Assembly: GCA_012295275.1 (NCBI GenBank)
Contig: CM022678.1
Coordinates: forward strand, 11,603,282 to 11,667,281
Direction: 5' to 3'
Origin: Chrysomallon squamiferum
Lineage: Eukaryota > Mollusca > Gastropoda > Neomphalida > Peltospiridae
Length of the DNA stretch: 64,000 bases
The notes below the pieces were generated by a model. It was not told where the DNA came from, searched no databases, and saw only the letters and a list, made by a program, of their open reading frames with translations. This document shows positions 25,261 through 36,672 of the stretch, one piece after another. Both the position numbers and the translations under genes were made by a program. The first letter of the stretch is position 1, and the number at the start of each line of letters is the position of its first letter.

Positions 25261-28200
25261 ATTAGCAGTAGTAGCAGCAGTGGTAGTATTTGTTTTTACC
25301 TTTGTTAATTTACAGAATTAATACATGATTTTACAAGGTAGTAAAAACAGCTAAGAACAGTTTAAATAACAGATTTCTGCCGTATGATGCTATAGAAATT
25401 AATACATGGTTTTACTTCAGGTTGTAAAAACAGCCAAGAACAGTTTAAATAACAGATTTCTGCCGTATGATGCTATAGAAATTAATACATGGTTTTACTT
25501 CAGGTTGTAAAAACAGCTAAGAACAGTTTAAATAACAGATTTCTGCCGTATGATGCTATAGAAATTAATACATGGTTTTACTTCAGGTTGTAAAAACAGC
25601 TAAGAACAGTTTAAATAACAGATTTCTGCCGTATGATGCTATAGAAATTAATACATGGTTTTACTTCAGGTTGTAAAAACAGCTAAGAACAGTTTAAATA
25701 ACAGATTTCTGCCGTATGATGCTATAGAAATTAATACATGGTTTTACTTCAGGTTGTAAAAACAGTTTAAATAACAGATTTCTGCCGTATGATGCTATAG
25801 AAATTAATACATGGTTTTACTTCAGGTTGTAAAAACAGCTAAGAACAGTTTAAATAACAGATTTCTGCCGTATGATGCTATAGAAACTGATGCCATTCTA
25901 AGTATTGATGATGATGCTCATCAGGTTTAAAAACAGCCAAGAACAGTTTAAATAAATTTCTGCCGTATGATTTGAAACTGATGCCATTCTAAGTATTGAT
26001 GATCATTTCATATCTTTAAAAGAAATTTATTTGGGGTAAGTCATTGAACAGAATATTTTTTTAAATGAAATATATATTGGATAAATCTAAACAGTTTTAG
26101 AAAATTTTTTTAAATGAAGTTTTATTTCAAATTTAAAAACTAAAAATTTCTTGAAAATTTTTTTAAAAAATATTTATATTTCAAATAAAAAAATTTGATT
26201 TTAATATGGAATATTTTTATTTATTATTATTATTATATATATGTACACACACACACACACTCACACATGCATATATATTTGAAATAAATGATTTAAATTT
26301 TTAAGAGTCAAAATAAAAATCTGTAATCAAGATAAAATCTGTGTTCTTTCTGTTTTCTATTATGATTAGCAAAAGAAACTTTTATTGTTCTGTCTTCATC
26401 CAAGCATGTGTGTGTGTGTGTGTGTGTCTGTGTGTGTGCTTATATTTAACTTGTATATAAATATTACTAGTTTAATAGTTGATGTTCTGTGTTTATTGTG
26501 TATAAAATTTACTAATTTATGACTTAGAGTGTGGAGAGAGGAGAGGGACAGAATCGTCGGGTTTCCAGGACGATTTCACGCCTGGGACAGTCTTCACAAA
26601 ACCTGGCACTACAACTCCAACTACTCCTGCGAGCTCTCCATGGTCCTCACTGGGGCAGCGTTCTTCCACAAGGTGAACAGCGTCTAGTCAACATCCTCCC
26701 TGTGTTTTACATAACTAGCAGAAACACTGCATCATAACAGAGACATTGTTACTTGTTTTAATATTACTCATTTTATTTTATTTTATTTTTTTTTTTTTTT
26801 ATTATTTTTTTTTTAAATTTTTTTTTTTTTTATTATTTTTTTTTTTTTTTTTTTTTTATTTTTTTTTTTTTTTTTTTTTCTATTTATTTTTATTATTATT
26901 TTTTTTTTTTTTTTCAATTCAATTCAATTAGTTCAGTTTATTTATTTATTTACTTATTTATTTGTTTTATTACTGTTGTTAATGTATTTTATTACTGTAG
27001 GTGTTATTATTAATTCTAAATATAAATATATTTATTATTATTATTGTTAAATTATTATTATAAATCAATAAATAATTCAACATTTTCATTTAAATAAATA
27101 TTTTTTAGTTTAAATTAAATGTTTATCTAAATTTTTTTAGTTTTGTGTTTTGTTTTCTTAGTTCATTCATGACAAGTTGGTATATTTTAAATAACATATT
27201 CTAAATCAGCATGATGTTAATGTCTGAAATAAATAAATAAATAAATCAATAAGTTCAATAAATCAATAAATAATTAAATAAATAAATAAATCAATAAATA
27301 AATCAACAATTCAATAAATAAATAAATAATTAAATAAATAAATAAATCAAATAAATAAATTATAAATGTTTGTGTTTTGTTTCAGTACCACTTACCTCCA
27401 GTCAAAGTGAGTTCATTGTTTACATACCAGTCAAAGTGAGTAAGTTCATTGTTTAAATACCAGTCAAAGTGAGTTCATTGAGTTCAGTGAGTTCATTGTT
27501 TAAATCAAAGTGAGTTCCATCAACTTCTTGAGTTCATTGTTCATTGTTTAAATACCAGTCAAAGTGAGTTCATTGTTTAAATACCAGTCAAAGTGAGTTC
27601 ATTGTTTAAATACCAGTCAAAGTGAGTTCATTGTTTAAATACCAGTCAAAGTGAGTTCATTGTTTAAATACCAGTCAAAGTGAGTTCATTGTTTAAATAC
27701 CAGTCAAAGTGAGTTCATTGTTTAAATACCAGTCAAAGTGAGTTCATTGTTTAAAATACCAGTGAGTTCATTGTTTAAATACCAGTCAGTGAGTTCATTG
27801 TTTAAATACCAGTCAAAGTGAGTTCATTGTTTAAATACCAGTCAAAGTGAGTTCATTGTTTAAATACCAGTCAAAGTGAGTTCATTGTTTAAATACCAGT
27901 CAAAGTGAGTTCATTGTTTAAATACCAGTCAAAGTGAGTTCATTGTTTAAATACCAGTCAAAGTGAGTTCATTGTTTACACACCAGTCAGTGAGTTCATT
28001 GTTTAAATACCAGTCAAAGTGAGTTCATACCAGTCAAAGTGAGTTCAAATACCAGTCAAAGTGAGTTCATTGTTTAAATACCAGTCAAAGTGAGTTCATT
28101 GTTTAAATACCAGTCAAAGTGAGTTCATTGTTTAAATACCAGTCAAAGTGAGTTCACCAGTCAAAGTGAGTTCAATACCAGTCAAAAATTGTTTAAATAC

Positions 28201-31200
28201 CAGAGTTCATTGTTTAAATACCAGTCAAAGTGAGTTCATTGTTTAAATACCAGTCAAAGTGAGTTCATTGTTTAAATACCAGTCAAAGTGAGTTCATTGT
28301 TTAAATACCAGTCAAAGTGAGTTCATTGTTTAAATACCAGTCAAAGTGAGTTCATTGTTTAAAGTAGTTCATTGTTTTAAATACCAGTCAAAGTGAGTTC
28401 ATTGTTTAAATACCAGTCAAAGTGAGTTCATTGTTTAAATACCAGTCAAAGTGAGTTCATTGTTTAAATACCAGTCAAAGTGAGTTCATTGTTTAAATAC
28501 CAGTCAAAGTGAGTTCATTGTTTAAATACCAGTCAAAGTGAGTTCATTGTTTAAATACCAGTCAAAGTGAGTTCATTGTTTAAATACCAGTCAAAGTGAG
28601 TTCATTGTTTAAATACCAGTCAAAGTGAGTTCATTGTTTAAATACCAGTCAAAGTGAGTTCATTGTTTAAATACCAGTCAAAGTGAGTTCATTGTTTAAA
28701 TACCAGTCAAAGTGAGTTCATTGTTTAAATACCAGTCAAAGTGAGTTCATTGTTTAAATACCAGTCAGTGAGTTCATTGTTTAAATACCAGTCAAAGTGA
28801 GTTCATTGTTTAAATACCAGTCAAAGTGAGTTCATTGTTTAAATACCAGTCAAAGTGAGTTCATTGTTTAAATACCAGTCAAAGTGAGTTCATTGTTTAA
28901 ATACCAGTCAAAGTGAGTTCATTGTTTAAATACCAGTCAAAGTGAGTTCATTGTTTAAATACCAGTCAAAGTGAGTTCATTGTTTAAATACCAGTCAAAG
29001 TGAGTTCATTGTTTAAATACCAGTCAAAGTGAGTTCATTGTTTAAATACTAAACAGTTGAGTTCATTGTTTAAATACCAGTCAAAGTGAGTTCATTGTTT
29101 AAATACCAGTCAAAGTGAGTTCATTGTTTAAATACCAGTCAAAGTGAGTTCATTGTTTAAATACCAGTCAAAGTGAGTTCATTGTTTAAATACCAGTCAA
29201 AGTGAGTTCATTGTTTAAATACCAGTCAAAGTGAGTTCATTGTTTAAATACCAGTCAAAGTGAGTTCATTGTTTAAATACCAGTCAAAGTGAGTTCATTG
29301 TTTAAATACCAGTCAAAGTGAGTTCATTGTTTAAATACCAGTCAAAGTGAGTTCATTGTTTAAATACCAGTCAAAGTGAGTTCATTGTTTAAATACCAGT
29401 CAGTGAGTTCATTGTTTAAATACCAGTCAAAGTGAGTTCATTGTTTAAATACCAGTCAAAGTGAGTTCATTGTTTAAATACCAGTCAAAGTGAGTTCATT
29501 GTTTAAATACTAGACTTAAACTTGTGTTCAACATACCAGTCAAAGTGAGTTCATTGTTTAAATACCAGTCAAAGTGAGTTCATTGTTTAAATACCAGTCA
29601 AAGTGAGTTCATTGTTTAAATACCAGTCAAAGTGAGTTCATTGTTTAAATACCAGTCAAAGTGAGTTCATTGTTTAAATACCAGTCAAAGTGAGTTCATT
29701 GTTTAAATACCAGTCAAAGTGAGTTCATTGTTTAAATACCAGTCAAAGTGAGTTCATTGTTTAAATACCAGTCAAAGTGAGTTCATTGTTCAAAGTGAGT
29801 TCATTGTTTAAATACCAGTCAAAGTGAGTTCATTGTTTTTAAGTTACCAGTCAAAGTCAAAGTGAGTTCATTGTTTAAATACCAGTCAAAGTGAGTTCAT
29901 TGTTTAAATACCAGTCAAAGTGAGTTCATTGTTTAAATACCAGTCAAAGTGAGTTCATTGTTTAAATACCAGTCAAAGTGAGTTCATTGTTTAAATACCA
30001 GTCAAAGTGAGTTCATTGTTTAAATACCAGTCAAAGTGAGTTCATTGTTTAAATACCAGTCAAAGTGAGTTCATTGTTTAAATACCAGTCAAAGTGAGTT
30101 CATTGTACCAGTAAGTTCATTGTTTAAACACCAGTCAAAGTGAGTTCATTGTTTAAATACCAGTCAAAGTGAGTTCATTGTTTAAATACTAGTCAAAGTG
30201 AGTTCATTGTTTAAATACCAGTCAAAGTGAGTTCATTGTTTAAATACCAGTCAAAGTGAGTTCATTGTTTAAATACCAGTCAAAGTGAGTTCATTGTTTA
30301 AATACCAGTCAAAGTGAGTTCATTGTTTAAATACCAGTCAAAGTGAGTTCATTGTTTAAATACCAGTCAAAGTGAGTTCATTGTTTAAATACCAGTCAAA
30401 GTGAGTTCATTGTTTAAATACCAGTCAAAGTGAGTTCATTGTTTTACCAACTAGTGAGTTCATTGTTTAAAAAGTCAAAGTGAGTTCATTGTTTAAATAC
30501 CAGTCAAAGTGAGTTCATTGTTTAAATACCAGTTGAGTTCATTGTTTAAATACCAGTCAAAGTGAGTTCATTGTTTAAATACCAGTCAAAGTGAGTTCAT
30601 TGTTTGTTAAATACCAGTCAAAGTGAGTTCATTGTTTAAATACCAGTCAAAGTGAGTTCATTGTTTAAATACCAGTCAAAGTGAGTTCATTGTTTAAATA
30701 CCAGTCAAAGTGAGTTCATTGTTTAAATACCAGTCAAAGTGAGTTCATTGTTTAAATACCAGTCAAAGTGAGTTCATTGTTTGAGTTCATTGTTTAAATA
30801 CCAGTCAAAGTGAGTTCATTGTTTAAATACCAGTCAAAGTGAGTTCATTGTTTTTAAGTTCATTGTTTAAATACCAGTCAAAGTGAGTTCATTGTTCAAA
30901 GTGAGTTCATTGTTTAAATACCAGTCAAAGTGAGAGTTCAGTTCATATTTGTTTAAATACCAGTCAAAGTGAGTTCATTGTTTAAATACCAGTCAAAGTG
31001 AGTTCATTGTTTAAATACCAGTCAAAGTGAGTTCATTGTTTAAATACCAGTCAAAGTGAGTTCATTGTTTAACCAGTCAAAGTGAGTTCATTGTTTAAAT
31101 ACCAGTCAAAGTGAGTTCATTGTTTAAATACCAGTCAAAGTGAGTTCATTGTTTAAATACCAGTCAAAGTGAGTTCATTGTTTTACCAGTCAAAGTGAGT

Positions 31201-31407
31201 TCATTGTTTAAATACCAGTCAAAGTGAGTTCATTGTTTAAATACCAGTCAAAGTGAGTTCATTGTTTAAATACCAGTCAAAGTGAGTTCATTGTTTACAT
31301 ACCAGTCAAAGTGAGTTCATTGTTTATACTTTGTTTGTGTGACGATGTTGACAAATTTTTTGTTTTTAATGTGTACCTGCCTTATTCTATTTTTAAACTC
31401 TATTTTT

Positions 31408-31471
<64 letters not shown>

Positions 31472-31809
31472 ACTATCCTCTCATTCTGTCTCTGTCTGTC
31501 TCTCTCTGTCCCTTGATTTAAGATTAAATATATTATTATTTTCAGGTGACCTCCAGGTTAATTTAAGATTGAGTATATTAAATATATTATTATTTTCAGG
31601 TGACCTCCAGGTGGACTTTCCGATGTCCAGGCTGCCCTCAGACGCTGTCTAACGATGAAACGCATTTTCAAGAGCGACACAAGTGTATAAACTTCTTTGT
31701 GCGGGTGTACGGGTACATGCCTCTCCTGTACACGCAGTTCAGAGTCGACTCCGTGCTGTTCAAAACCAGACTGCCCCACGACAAGCAGAAGTGTTTTAAG
31801 TACATTTAA
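19551..31809 (+). CDS. EXTL3: Exostosin-like 3 (EXTL3-type) glycosyltransferase gene, 3' half disrupted by repeat arrays
   Basis: EXTL3/botv/rib-2 proteins are Golgi type II membrane enzymes with a GT47-like exostosin domain and a C-terminal GT64 domain that transfer GlcNAc in heparan sulfate chain initiation. Recognisable exons in order: 19551-21606, 22783 onward (plus four upstream copies), a fragment with VPREQFT near 22874-22894, a fragment [13 protein letters not shown] near 23505-23545, 25826-25924 with the SIDDDAH acid triad, 26528-26672, a 21-nt remnant 27386-27406, and 31600-31809 ending in TAA. The ends are intact and strongly conserved. The middle shows missing exon interiors, an in-frame stop after [11 protein letters not shown], and tandem reiteration of junctions. 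Either the locus is a recent pseudogene or, more likely, the assembly is wrong here. Confidence 0.85.
21607..22398 (+). other. EXTL3 intron 1, degenerate GTA-rich
   Basis: From the GTAAGT donor to the first TTTTACAG. About 21710-22190 is an old, degenerate (AGT/GTA)n stretch with interspersed TAGTAG-type triplets. No exon is seen. Confidence 0.7.
22391..22850 (+). repeat. Five tandem copies of EXTL3 exon 2 start with its splice acceptor
   Basis: Each copy has TTTTACAG, then GATCAGGTTATGGGTTTCGG and TCTATAGG-AAAGGAGTAG. In phase after exon 1 this reads [13 protein letters not shown]. Copies begin (after the AG) at 22399, 22493, 22591, 22684 and 22783, so the period is 93-99 bp. Only the last copy continues into the coding sequence GGAGISFKV. 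Copies 1-4 pass into AGATAATTGATGTGTAAATG, an intron-like linker. Two further corrupted copies lie near 23390 and 23475. The conserved linker of EXTL3 at this point is Gly-rich in the same way. Confidence 0.9.
22851..25020 (+). repeat. Degenerate repeat region inside EXTL3 (AAAACATCACTT family) with exon fragments
   Basis: The early part retains exon scraps: VPREQFT in frame near 22874-22894 and [13 protein letters not shown] near 23505-23545, both matching the start of the EXTL3 GT64 domain but out of frame or truncated. From about 23600 the sequence becomes tandem TTTAAAAACATCACTTCAC units of about 15-20 bp. From about 24530 a longer unit of about 54 bp appears, containing TTCATGTTTATTTCATTAGA, in about six copies. 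Around 120 codons expected between these exons are not recognisable. Confidence 0.7.
25333..25990 (+). repeat. Seven tandem copies (83-bp unit) of the EXTL3 exon start [11 protein letters not shown]
   Basis: The unit is TTTTACTTCAG, then GTTGTAAAAACAGCTAAGAA and CAGTTTAAATAACAGATTTC TGCCG..., which reads [30 protein letters not shown] recurs at about 25371, 25454, 25537, 25620, 25703, 25776 and 25860. The spacing is exactly 83 bp except for the sixth copy, which lacks ten bases. Copies 1-6 end at ATAGAAATTAATACATGG. Only copy 7 goes on to [12 protein letters not shown]. An eighth, degenerate copy lies at about 25930-26010. An acceptor AG is present in nearly every copy. Confidence 0.93.
25826..25924 (+). 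CDS. EXTL3: EXTL3 GT64-domain exon with Asp-Asp-Asp metal-binding motif, 3' end shortened
   Basis: 33 codons, phase 0 after TTACTTCAG, reading [20 protein letters not shown] then [13 protein letters not shown]. The DDD is the nucleotide-sugar/Mn binding DXD motif of GT64 enzymes. Compared with EXTL3 from memory, the segment that should follow DDDAH (about ten residues, of the type LRHDE-MFGF) is absent. GTTTAA follows directly. Either the exon end has been lost or the assembly dropped it. Confidence 0.75.
26528..26672 (+). CDS. EXTL3: EXTL3 GT64-domain exon [16 protein letters not shown]
   Basis: 145 nt, acceptor TATGACTTAG, donor GTGAAC. It encodes (R)[40 protein letters not shown] and TGAAFFHK, which is almost residue-for-residue the EXTL3 sequence. 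It is in frame with no lesion and is GC-rich compared with its surroundings. The donor GTGAAC is weaker than the others in this window. Entry phase 2 and exit phase 0 are consistent with the flanking exons. Confidence 0.93.
26780..27385. repeat. Poly-T tract and (AAAT)n-rich EXTL3 intron
   Basis: About 26781-26914 is almost pure T with occasional A and C. It is followed by (TTTA)-type DNA and, at about 27225-27360, AAATAAATAAATCAAT-type repeats. No exon is visible in this interval. Confidence 0.85.
27386..27406 (+). CDS. EXTL3: EXTL3 exon remnant, 21 nt (YHLPPVK)
   Basis: Acceptor TTTGTTTCAG at 27383-27385, then TAC CAC TTA CCT CCA GTC AAA and a GTGAGT donor at 27407. EXTL3 proteins have about 43 residues here, starting YY-YL and ending RKPPIK just before VTSRWTF. 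Only the first few and last four codons survive, in frame (phase 0 at both ends). The interior, including the conserved CEDIAMNFLVSHIT-type motif, is missing. Confidence 0.7.
27407..31330 (+). repeat. ~130-copy, 29-bp satellite built from an EXTL3 exon end and splice donor
   Basis: The unit is TACCAGTCAAAGTGAGTTCA followed by TTGTTTAAA. CCAGTCAAA|GTGAGT is the last codons (PVK) and splice donor of the EXTL3 exon at 27386-27406. Most copies are identical. A minority are truncated (TACCAGTCAGTGAG, or missing spacer), and a few have single changes such as TACTAGTC. The array covers almost 4 kb without other sequence. It is not a CRISPR array, because repeats abut with no unique spacers. Confidence 0.97.
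31411..31468. repeat. (CT)n microsatellite
   Basis: About 29 CT units in the last EXTL3 intron, followed by degenerate TCTGTC units to about 31510. Confidence 0.97.
31538..31599 (+). repeat. Duplicated 3' splice site and exon start of the last EXTL3 exon
   Basis: ATATTATTATTTTCAG followed by GTGACCTCCAGGT occurs at about 31529-31559 and again at about 31583-31613. The first copy keeps the acceptor and the first 14 bases of the exon, then diverges into TAATTTAAGATTGAG. The second leads into the intact exon. The linker between them is itself similar to the upstream intron (ATTTAAGATT). Confidence 0.9.
31600..31809 (+). CDS. EXTL3: EXTL3 terminal exon
   Basis: 69 codons plus TAA, phase 0 after TTTTCAG. 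It encodes [40 protein letters not shown] and [20 protein letters not shown], then DKQKCFKYI. This is the Cys-containing C-terminal end of the GT64 domain and is extremely similar to vertebrate EXTL3. There is no lesion, so recent purifying selection on the protein is likely despite the disrupted exons upstream. Confidence 0.96.
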   Translation: MTSRWTFRCPGCPQTLSNDETHFQERHKCINFFVRVYGYMPLLYTQFRVDSVLFKTRLPHDKQKCFKYI

Positions 31810-32605
31810 TACACACACACATATATATTGTTTATTTTTTTTATTTTTTAATATTAAGAAAAATACTAAAAAAGTGATGCCAACAAATCAAATAGCTATG
31901 AGAGAAAAATGAGAAATGTTTTAAATTTATTTAATTTTAAATCATTTGTATAATTTTTTTTTCTTTTCATTTTTACCTGTTTAAGAGAAAAAAAAAAGAC
32001 TTGTGAATCTGTTTACTGAAAAATAATAATGGAAAATTATTTTGTGAAAAATTTCCATTTTTTTTTTTTCCTTTAGCAATGATATGTTTACATGTTGATA
32101 TTATATCATTTACTTAATTTTTATCTGGTAAAGTAAAAAAAAAATTATGATGTCAAATCTGCAGAATTACTTTACAACATCATAACCATAAATACATACA
32201 TTTATTTATTTATTTTATTTAAATTATTATTGTTGAAAGGATTTATATGTGAACTAAGAAAATAGAAAAAGAATTTGTTTTACATGGTATCAAATCAAAC
32301 TGGTTTTGTATAAAACATGGAATGTGAAAAACATCCAAATAATGATGTATATTATAATTTATTTTCAGATAATAGTAGTAATTACACAGTGTAAAGTCAA
32401 ACTGGTTTTGTAGTGTACATTGTTAATGTGTGATAAGAAAAACAGTTTAAAAAGAAACTTTTTTTGATTTATCATACAAAGTTGGTGCATTAACGAAAGA
32501 AACAACAAAAAAACAACATTGTACTGTTTCAAGAGAAGTATATATTACTTAATTTATAATAGCAGATGAGTTTTATTTTTATTTTAGTTTGAAATACTAA
32601 TGTTA

Positions 32606-32637
<32 letters not shown>

Positions 32638-32740
32638 TCGAAATATTTGCTTATTAATGATACAAAATATAAACAAAATATTATTTGAAATGGGAAATTA
32701 TTCATCCTTTCAAATACAGTTTTTCTTCACAAATATTAAC

Positions 32741-32778
<38 letters not shown>

Positions 32779-33532
32779 AAAAATAGCTTTATACCAATTA
32801 TTTTGGATAATTTAAGAATTGTAGTTTTGATCTGTTTATAAGTTTTAGCATATGTCAAAAAACACCAAAAAACACAACAGAACGTTTAGAAAAATATTTG
32901 TATTTTAACATTTGTATTATAACATTTATTATGGAGAAAGAATTAGCTTGTATGAAAACCCCCCAGATTTTTAAAGAAACTTTTTTTTATACATGATTTT
33001 ATTATTAGATTTATTAAGGCTTTTGTCAGAAATTAATTTTTTACAAATAACCTTTTGAAAAGGTCATCTGATCATATTATTTATCAGGTTTAGAGAAACC
33101 CAAATAAAATATATCAAAAATAGATCTTATAAAATTTTATTTATTTATTTAATTTTGATGCTGTCTTATTTTAGATACAGTGTACAAAACCAAAGATTTC
33201 AGTTGTAGTTAAGGTTGTATGAATAACAAATTTTATAAAATTAGTTAACTCACAAAGATGTTACAGGATGTAGGTTGCTAAAGAATTGATTACTATTAAT
33301 GTTCATGAAAAATATTTTGTACAAAAAGAAAAAGAATTAATTAGAATTACATGCAATTTATTTCAAGTTTTCAGTAACACGTGGTGTCAGGGAGTTGTTT
33401 CCCTTGGATAACATTCTGATGTGGGCTTTTTTAATCTTACTAAGAGATTTTTGTTTATGTTCTTTTTAAAAATAATTAAAGTAAATAAAATGTAATTGTT
33501 CTTGTGTGTGTGTGTGTGTGTGTGTGTGCCTG

Positions 33533-33568
<36 letters not shown>

Positions 33569-34320
33569 CCTGTGTGTGTGTGTGTGTGTGTCTGTGTGTG
33601 TGTGTGTGTGTGTGTGAGTTTATGTTTATGATAGGTGTGTGAAATTATTGATGTCTATGACAAATTAAACCTTTTCTGATATTTATACAATTTTTATTTT
33701 TATTTATTTATTTTTTAAACTGGTTACTGTATTTTTTTTTTTGAATGTTTACAAATCTGAAATAATTAAAATGATTGTGATAAAAAAATAAATTATGATC
33801 AAAATGAATTTTATGTAGAACATTTTATATAAATAGATAAAATAATGATTATAATTTTTTTATTACTATAATTTATTACTTAATTTATTTTTTGATTATG
33901 ATTTTAATAATCAACTTTATGATTTGTATCTATAATTTTTGGTTTTGTAGTGATTGTAATATCTTATTATCATTTAAAAAAATATATATTGATGTTGATT
34001 TTGATAATAGAATTGTTTCCTAATTAGCATTTGTGGACAAAGTTAAATTAGATGAAACAAATTATTTTTTAATTAATCATGTGACTTTATGAATTGTTTA
34101 GTTTCTCAATACCATGTAGTAAATTTTAGTTTATATTTAATTTAATTTTTATTAAATTGACTTTTAAATATTACAATAATTATTATCAATAGTATTCATT
34201 GATTTATTTTATTTTTCACTTTTTTCTGTTTTTGTTGATTTATTTTGTGATCTTTTTATTTTATTGTTTCTTTATTATCATTATTATTATCATTATTATT
34301 TTCTGCTGCTATTATTATTA

Positions 34321-34369
<49 letters not shown>

Positions 34370-35780
34370 TATAACTGTTATATTCATTACTGTTTATTCT
34401 TCTTCTTCTTATTATTATTATTATATTTTTTCTGAGAAATATACTAGCATTTACCTTGAGCATTATTCCTACATCAGACGTACTCTGAATTCTAGCTGAT
34501 ATTAATATTATAATTAATGATATTACTTACCTAATTCTTACATAGCATTCATCCCTTCCCCATCTACTTACTTATACAGAGAGCAAAAACAAATAAACAA
34601 CAAAAACAAAAAATTTAAAATTAAATATCAAAAATGAAAGCATTATATATACATATATATAAAATGAAAAATACTAAAATAAATAATATAGAATCAGTAT
34701 TAATTAACAGTTTCTAATAGAAGAATAGATATATATTTTTATATTAATTGTCTGATTTTGTTGATTGTAACTCTCTGAATTATTATTTGTTTTTAAATTT
34801 GTATTAGTTTATTTATTATTTTTGTTTTTATTTTTGTTATTATTTATTTATTTATTTTTTTTTTATTTATTTATTTATTTATTTTACTTTAATAATTTTT
34901 ATTATTATTTTTTTAAATTTTATTGTTTTGTTATTTTTAATTTTTTGTTCTAGTCAAAAGCATTATCTCCTTCAGAAATATAAATGTCTCCTTTACTCAA
35001 AAACTGGATCTGCTTTGAAATATAATAATTTAACATTCTTTGTAATAACTGAAATTTTATTGGAATTTTTTTTGTTCTTACAATTTTATTTTGATTTATA
35101 TATATATTTTTTGTTGTATATTTATTTCATAATTGGTATTTGAAGTATATTATTTAGATAATATCACTAAAAATAACTGTCAATCATTTTTCAGAATAAA
35201 GACATAAATAAATAAATTGTAATGTTCATAAAAGTGATAAATGTATTTACCAGCTCAAAGAAAATCTTACAAAAAAAAAAGATCAAAACAACCCACCATC
35301 CTTACAGTGGAATTCAAATTAACCAAAAACAGCACAGCTTTATACCTCTTACCTAAAACTTAAAAACAGGATTTTTTAAATTATTGAAATTTTGTTGTAT
35401 TCACTCACATACACATGAATGTATGAACCTAACCCAGTAACACAACAAACCAAAACATACCGCTCTAGTTCATTTGTACTTAAACATTATCAACATTTTT
35501 TATTTTATTATTTACTATTTTATGAACTGGTGCTAAGTCTGTGTAGATGTACGTGTTAATTTAGTGTTCTTTTGTAAAATAGTTCTATTTTTCTGTCGTG
35601 TTGATGTTTTCTGTGTGACTAAGTGTTTTATTAAAATAAATATATTTGTAATTAATACTTGCCTTTTGTTATATATATATTTTTTTTTTTTTCACAAGTT
35701 ATTTTTACTATTAGTACCATATCCATGACAAACACAGAAAAACATCTAAAAACAATAAACAACTGTGAAAAATTTGTAAT
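31810..35780. other. AT-rich region downstream of EXTL3
   Basis: Begins with the EXTL3 3' untranslated region. The remainder is very AT-rich without supported exons. It includes poly-A (about 32743-32776), a compound (GT)n at 33503-33618, (ATT)n at about 34325-34370 and T-rich/(TTTA)n DNA at about 34800-34925. AATAAA-type polyadenylation signals are frequent (for example AAAATAAATA at about 35632), so none can be assigned with confidence. Confidence 0.5.
33503..33618. repeat. (GT)n microsatellite, interrupted
   Basis: About 115 bp of GT repeats with CCT, TTT and TCT interruptions spaced 20-30 bp apart. Confidence 0.96.
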
Positions 35781-36534
35781 CAATTATTTTCGGAATGTTT
35801 ATGATTTGTGTCAGGATAAAATGTAAATTAACTTTTATTTCAAAAAATTATTTTGGAACATTTTATGATTGGTGTTACCTTTTATATCAAACAATTAATT
35901 GGTGAATGTTTATTATAAAAAAAATAAACTTTAAAACTTTAAAATTAAAAAAAAAAATTATTTCAAAACCTGAACTGTGGAAAGATTATATTGTTATAAG
36001 CTACGTTGTTATGTTTAATGTTAGGGTTAAAATTTAAAATTATTTTTATTTAAAAACATTTAAAATAGCTTTTATTTGAAGAAATAAACTGTGGAGAAAT
36101 TTGTGATGAGTGTTAAGATAATGTTCAAAATAAAATAAGTTCGGTTCTATTCAAAGGAGTGACATTACAACGTGAAACCTGAGACAAGTTTCAAACAGAG
36201 ACAATCGTCCAGTAGTTTAACACAACAAATCGAGAGGGAGGAGAGGCTTGCAGCTGTTATCAGCAGACTTGGAGTCGTCCCTTAGACGAAAACCTTCGTG
36301 GAATTGCGCACAGTTTGCATTTCAGTTGAACAAATGTAAAACACTGTGAGATGGAAGATAACTGCAGTGATGAAGAACAAGACATGTTAACAAGTTTAAA
36401 ATAGATTAACAATTCAGTTGTTCTAAGTTTTTTAAATATAATCTTGATAATTTTTAAAACTTTTTATTATTATTATTCTTTTTTTTTAAAATAAAATTTT
36501 AATTATGCTTTGTCACTCTTTTAATACGGTATTT

Positions 36535-36645
36535 ATGTCACTCCTTTGTTATGTCACTCCTTTGTTATGTCACTCCTTTGTTATGTCACTCCTTTGTCAT
36601 GTCACTCCTTTGTCATGTCACTCCTTTGTCATGTCACTCCTTCGA
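36535..36645. repeat. 16-bp minisatellite, 7 copies (ATGTCACTCCTTTGTT)
   Basis: Seven contiguous copies; the first four have TTGTT and the later ones TTGTC. An inverted single copy, CAAAGGAGTGACAT, lies at 36152-36165, about 370 bp to the left. The array may therefore be an amplified right end of an inverted-repeat element. Confidence 0.93.
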
Positions 36646-36672
36646 TACAAGCCCCGTTAATTTTGACACACC

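Noticed and set aside
27407-31330. CRISPR-like array of ~29-bp repeats
   Set aside because: Repeats are directly adjacent with no unique spacers, the host is clearly a eukaryote, and the unit derives from an EXTL3 exon-intron junction.
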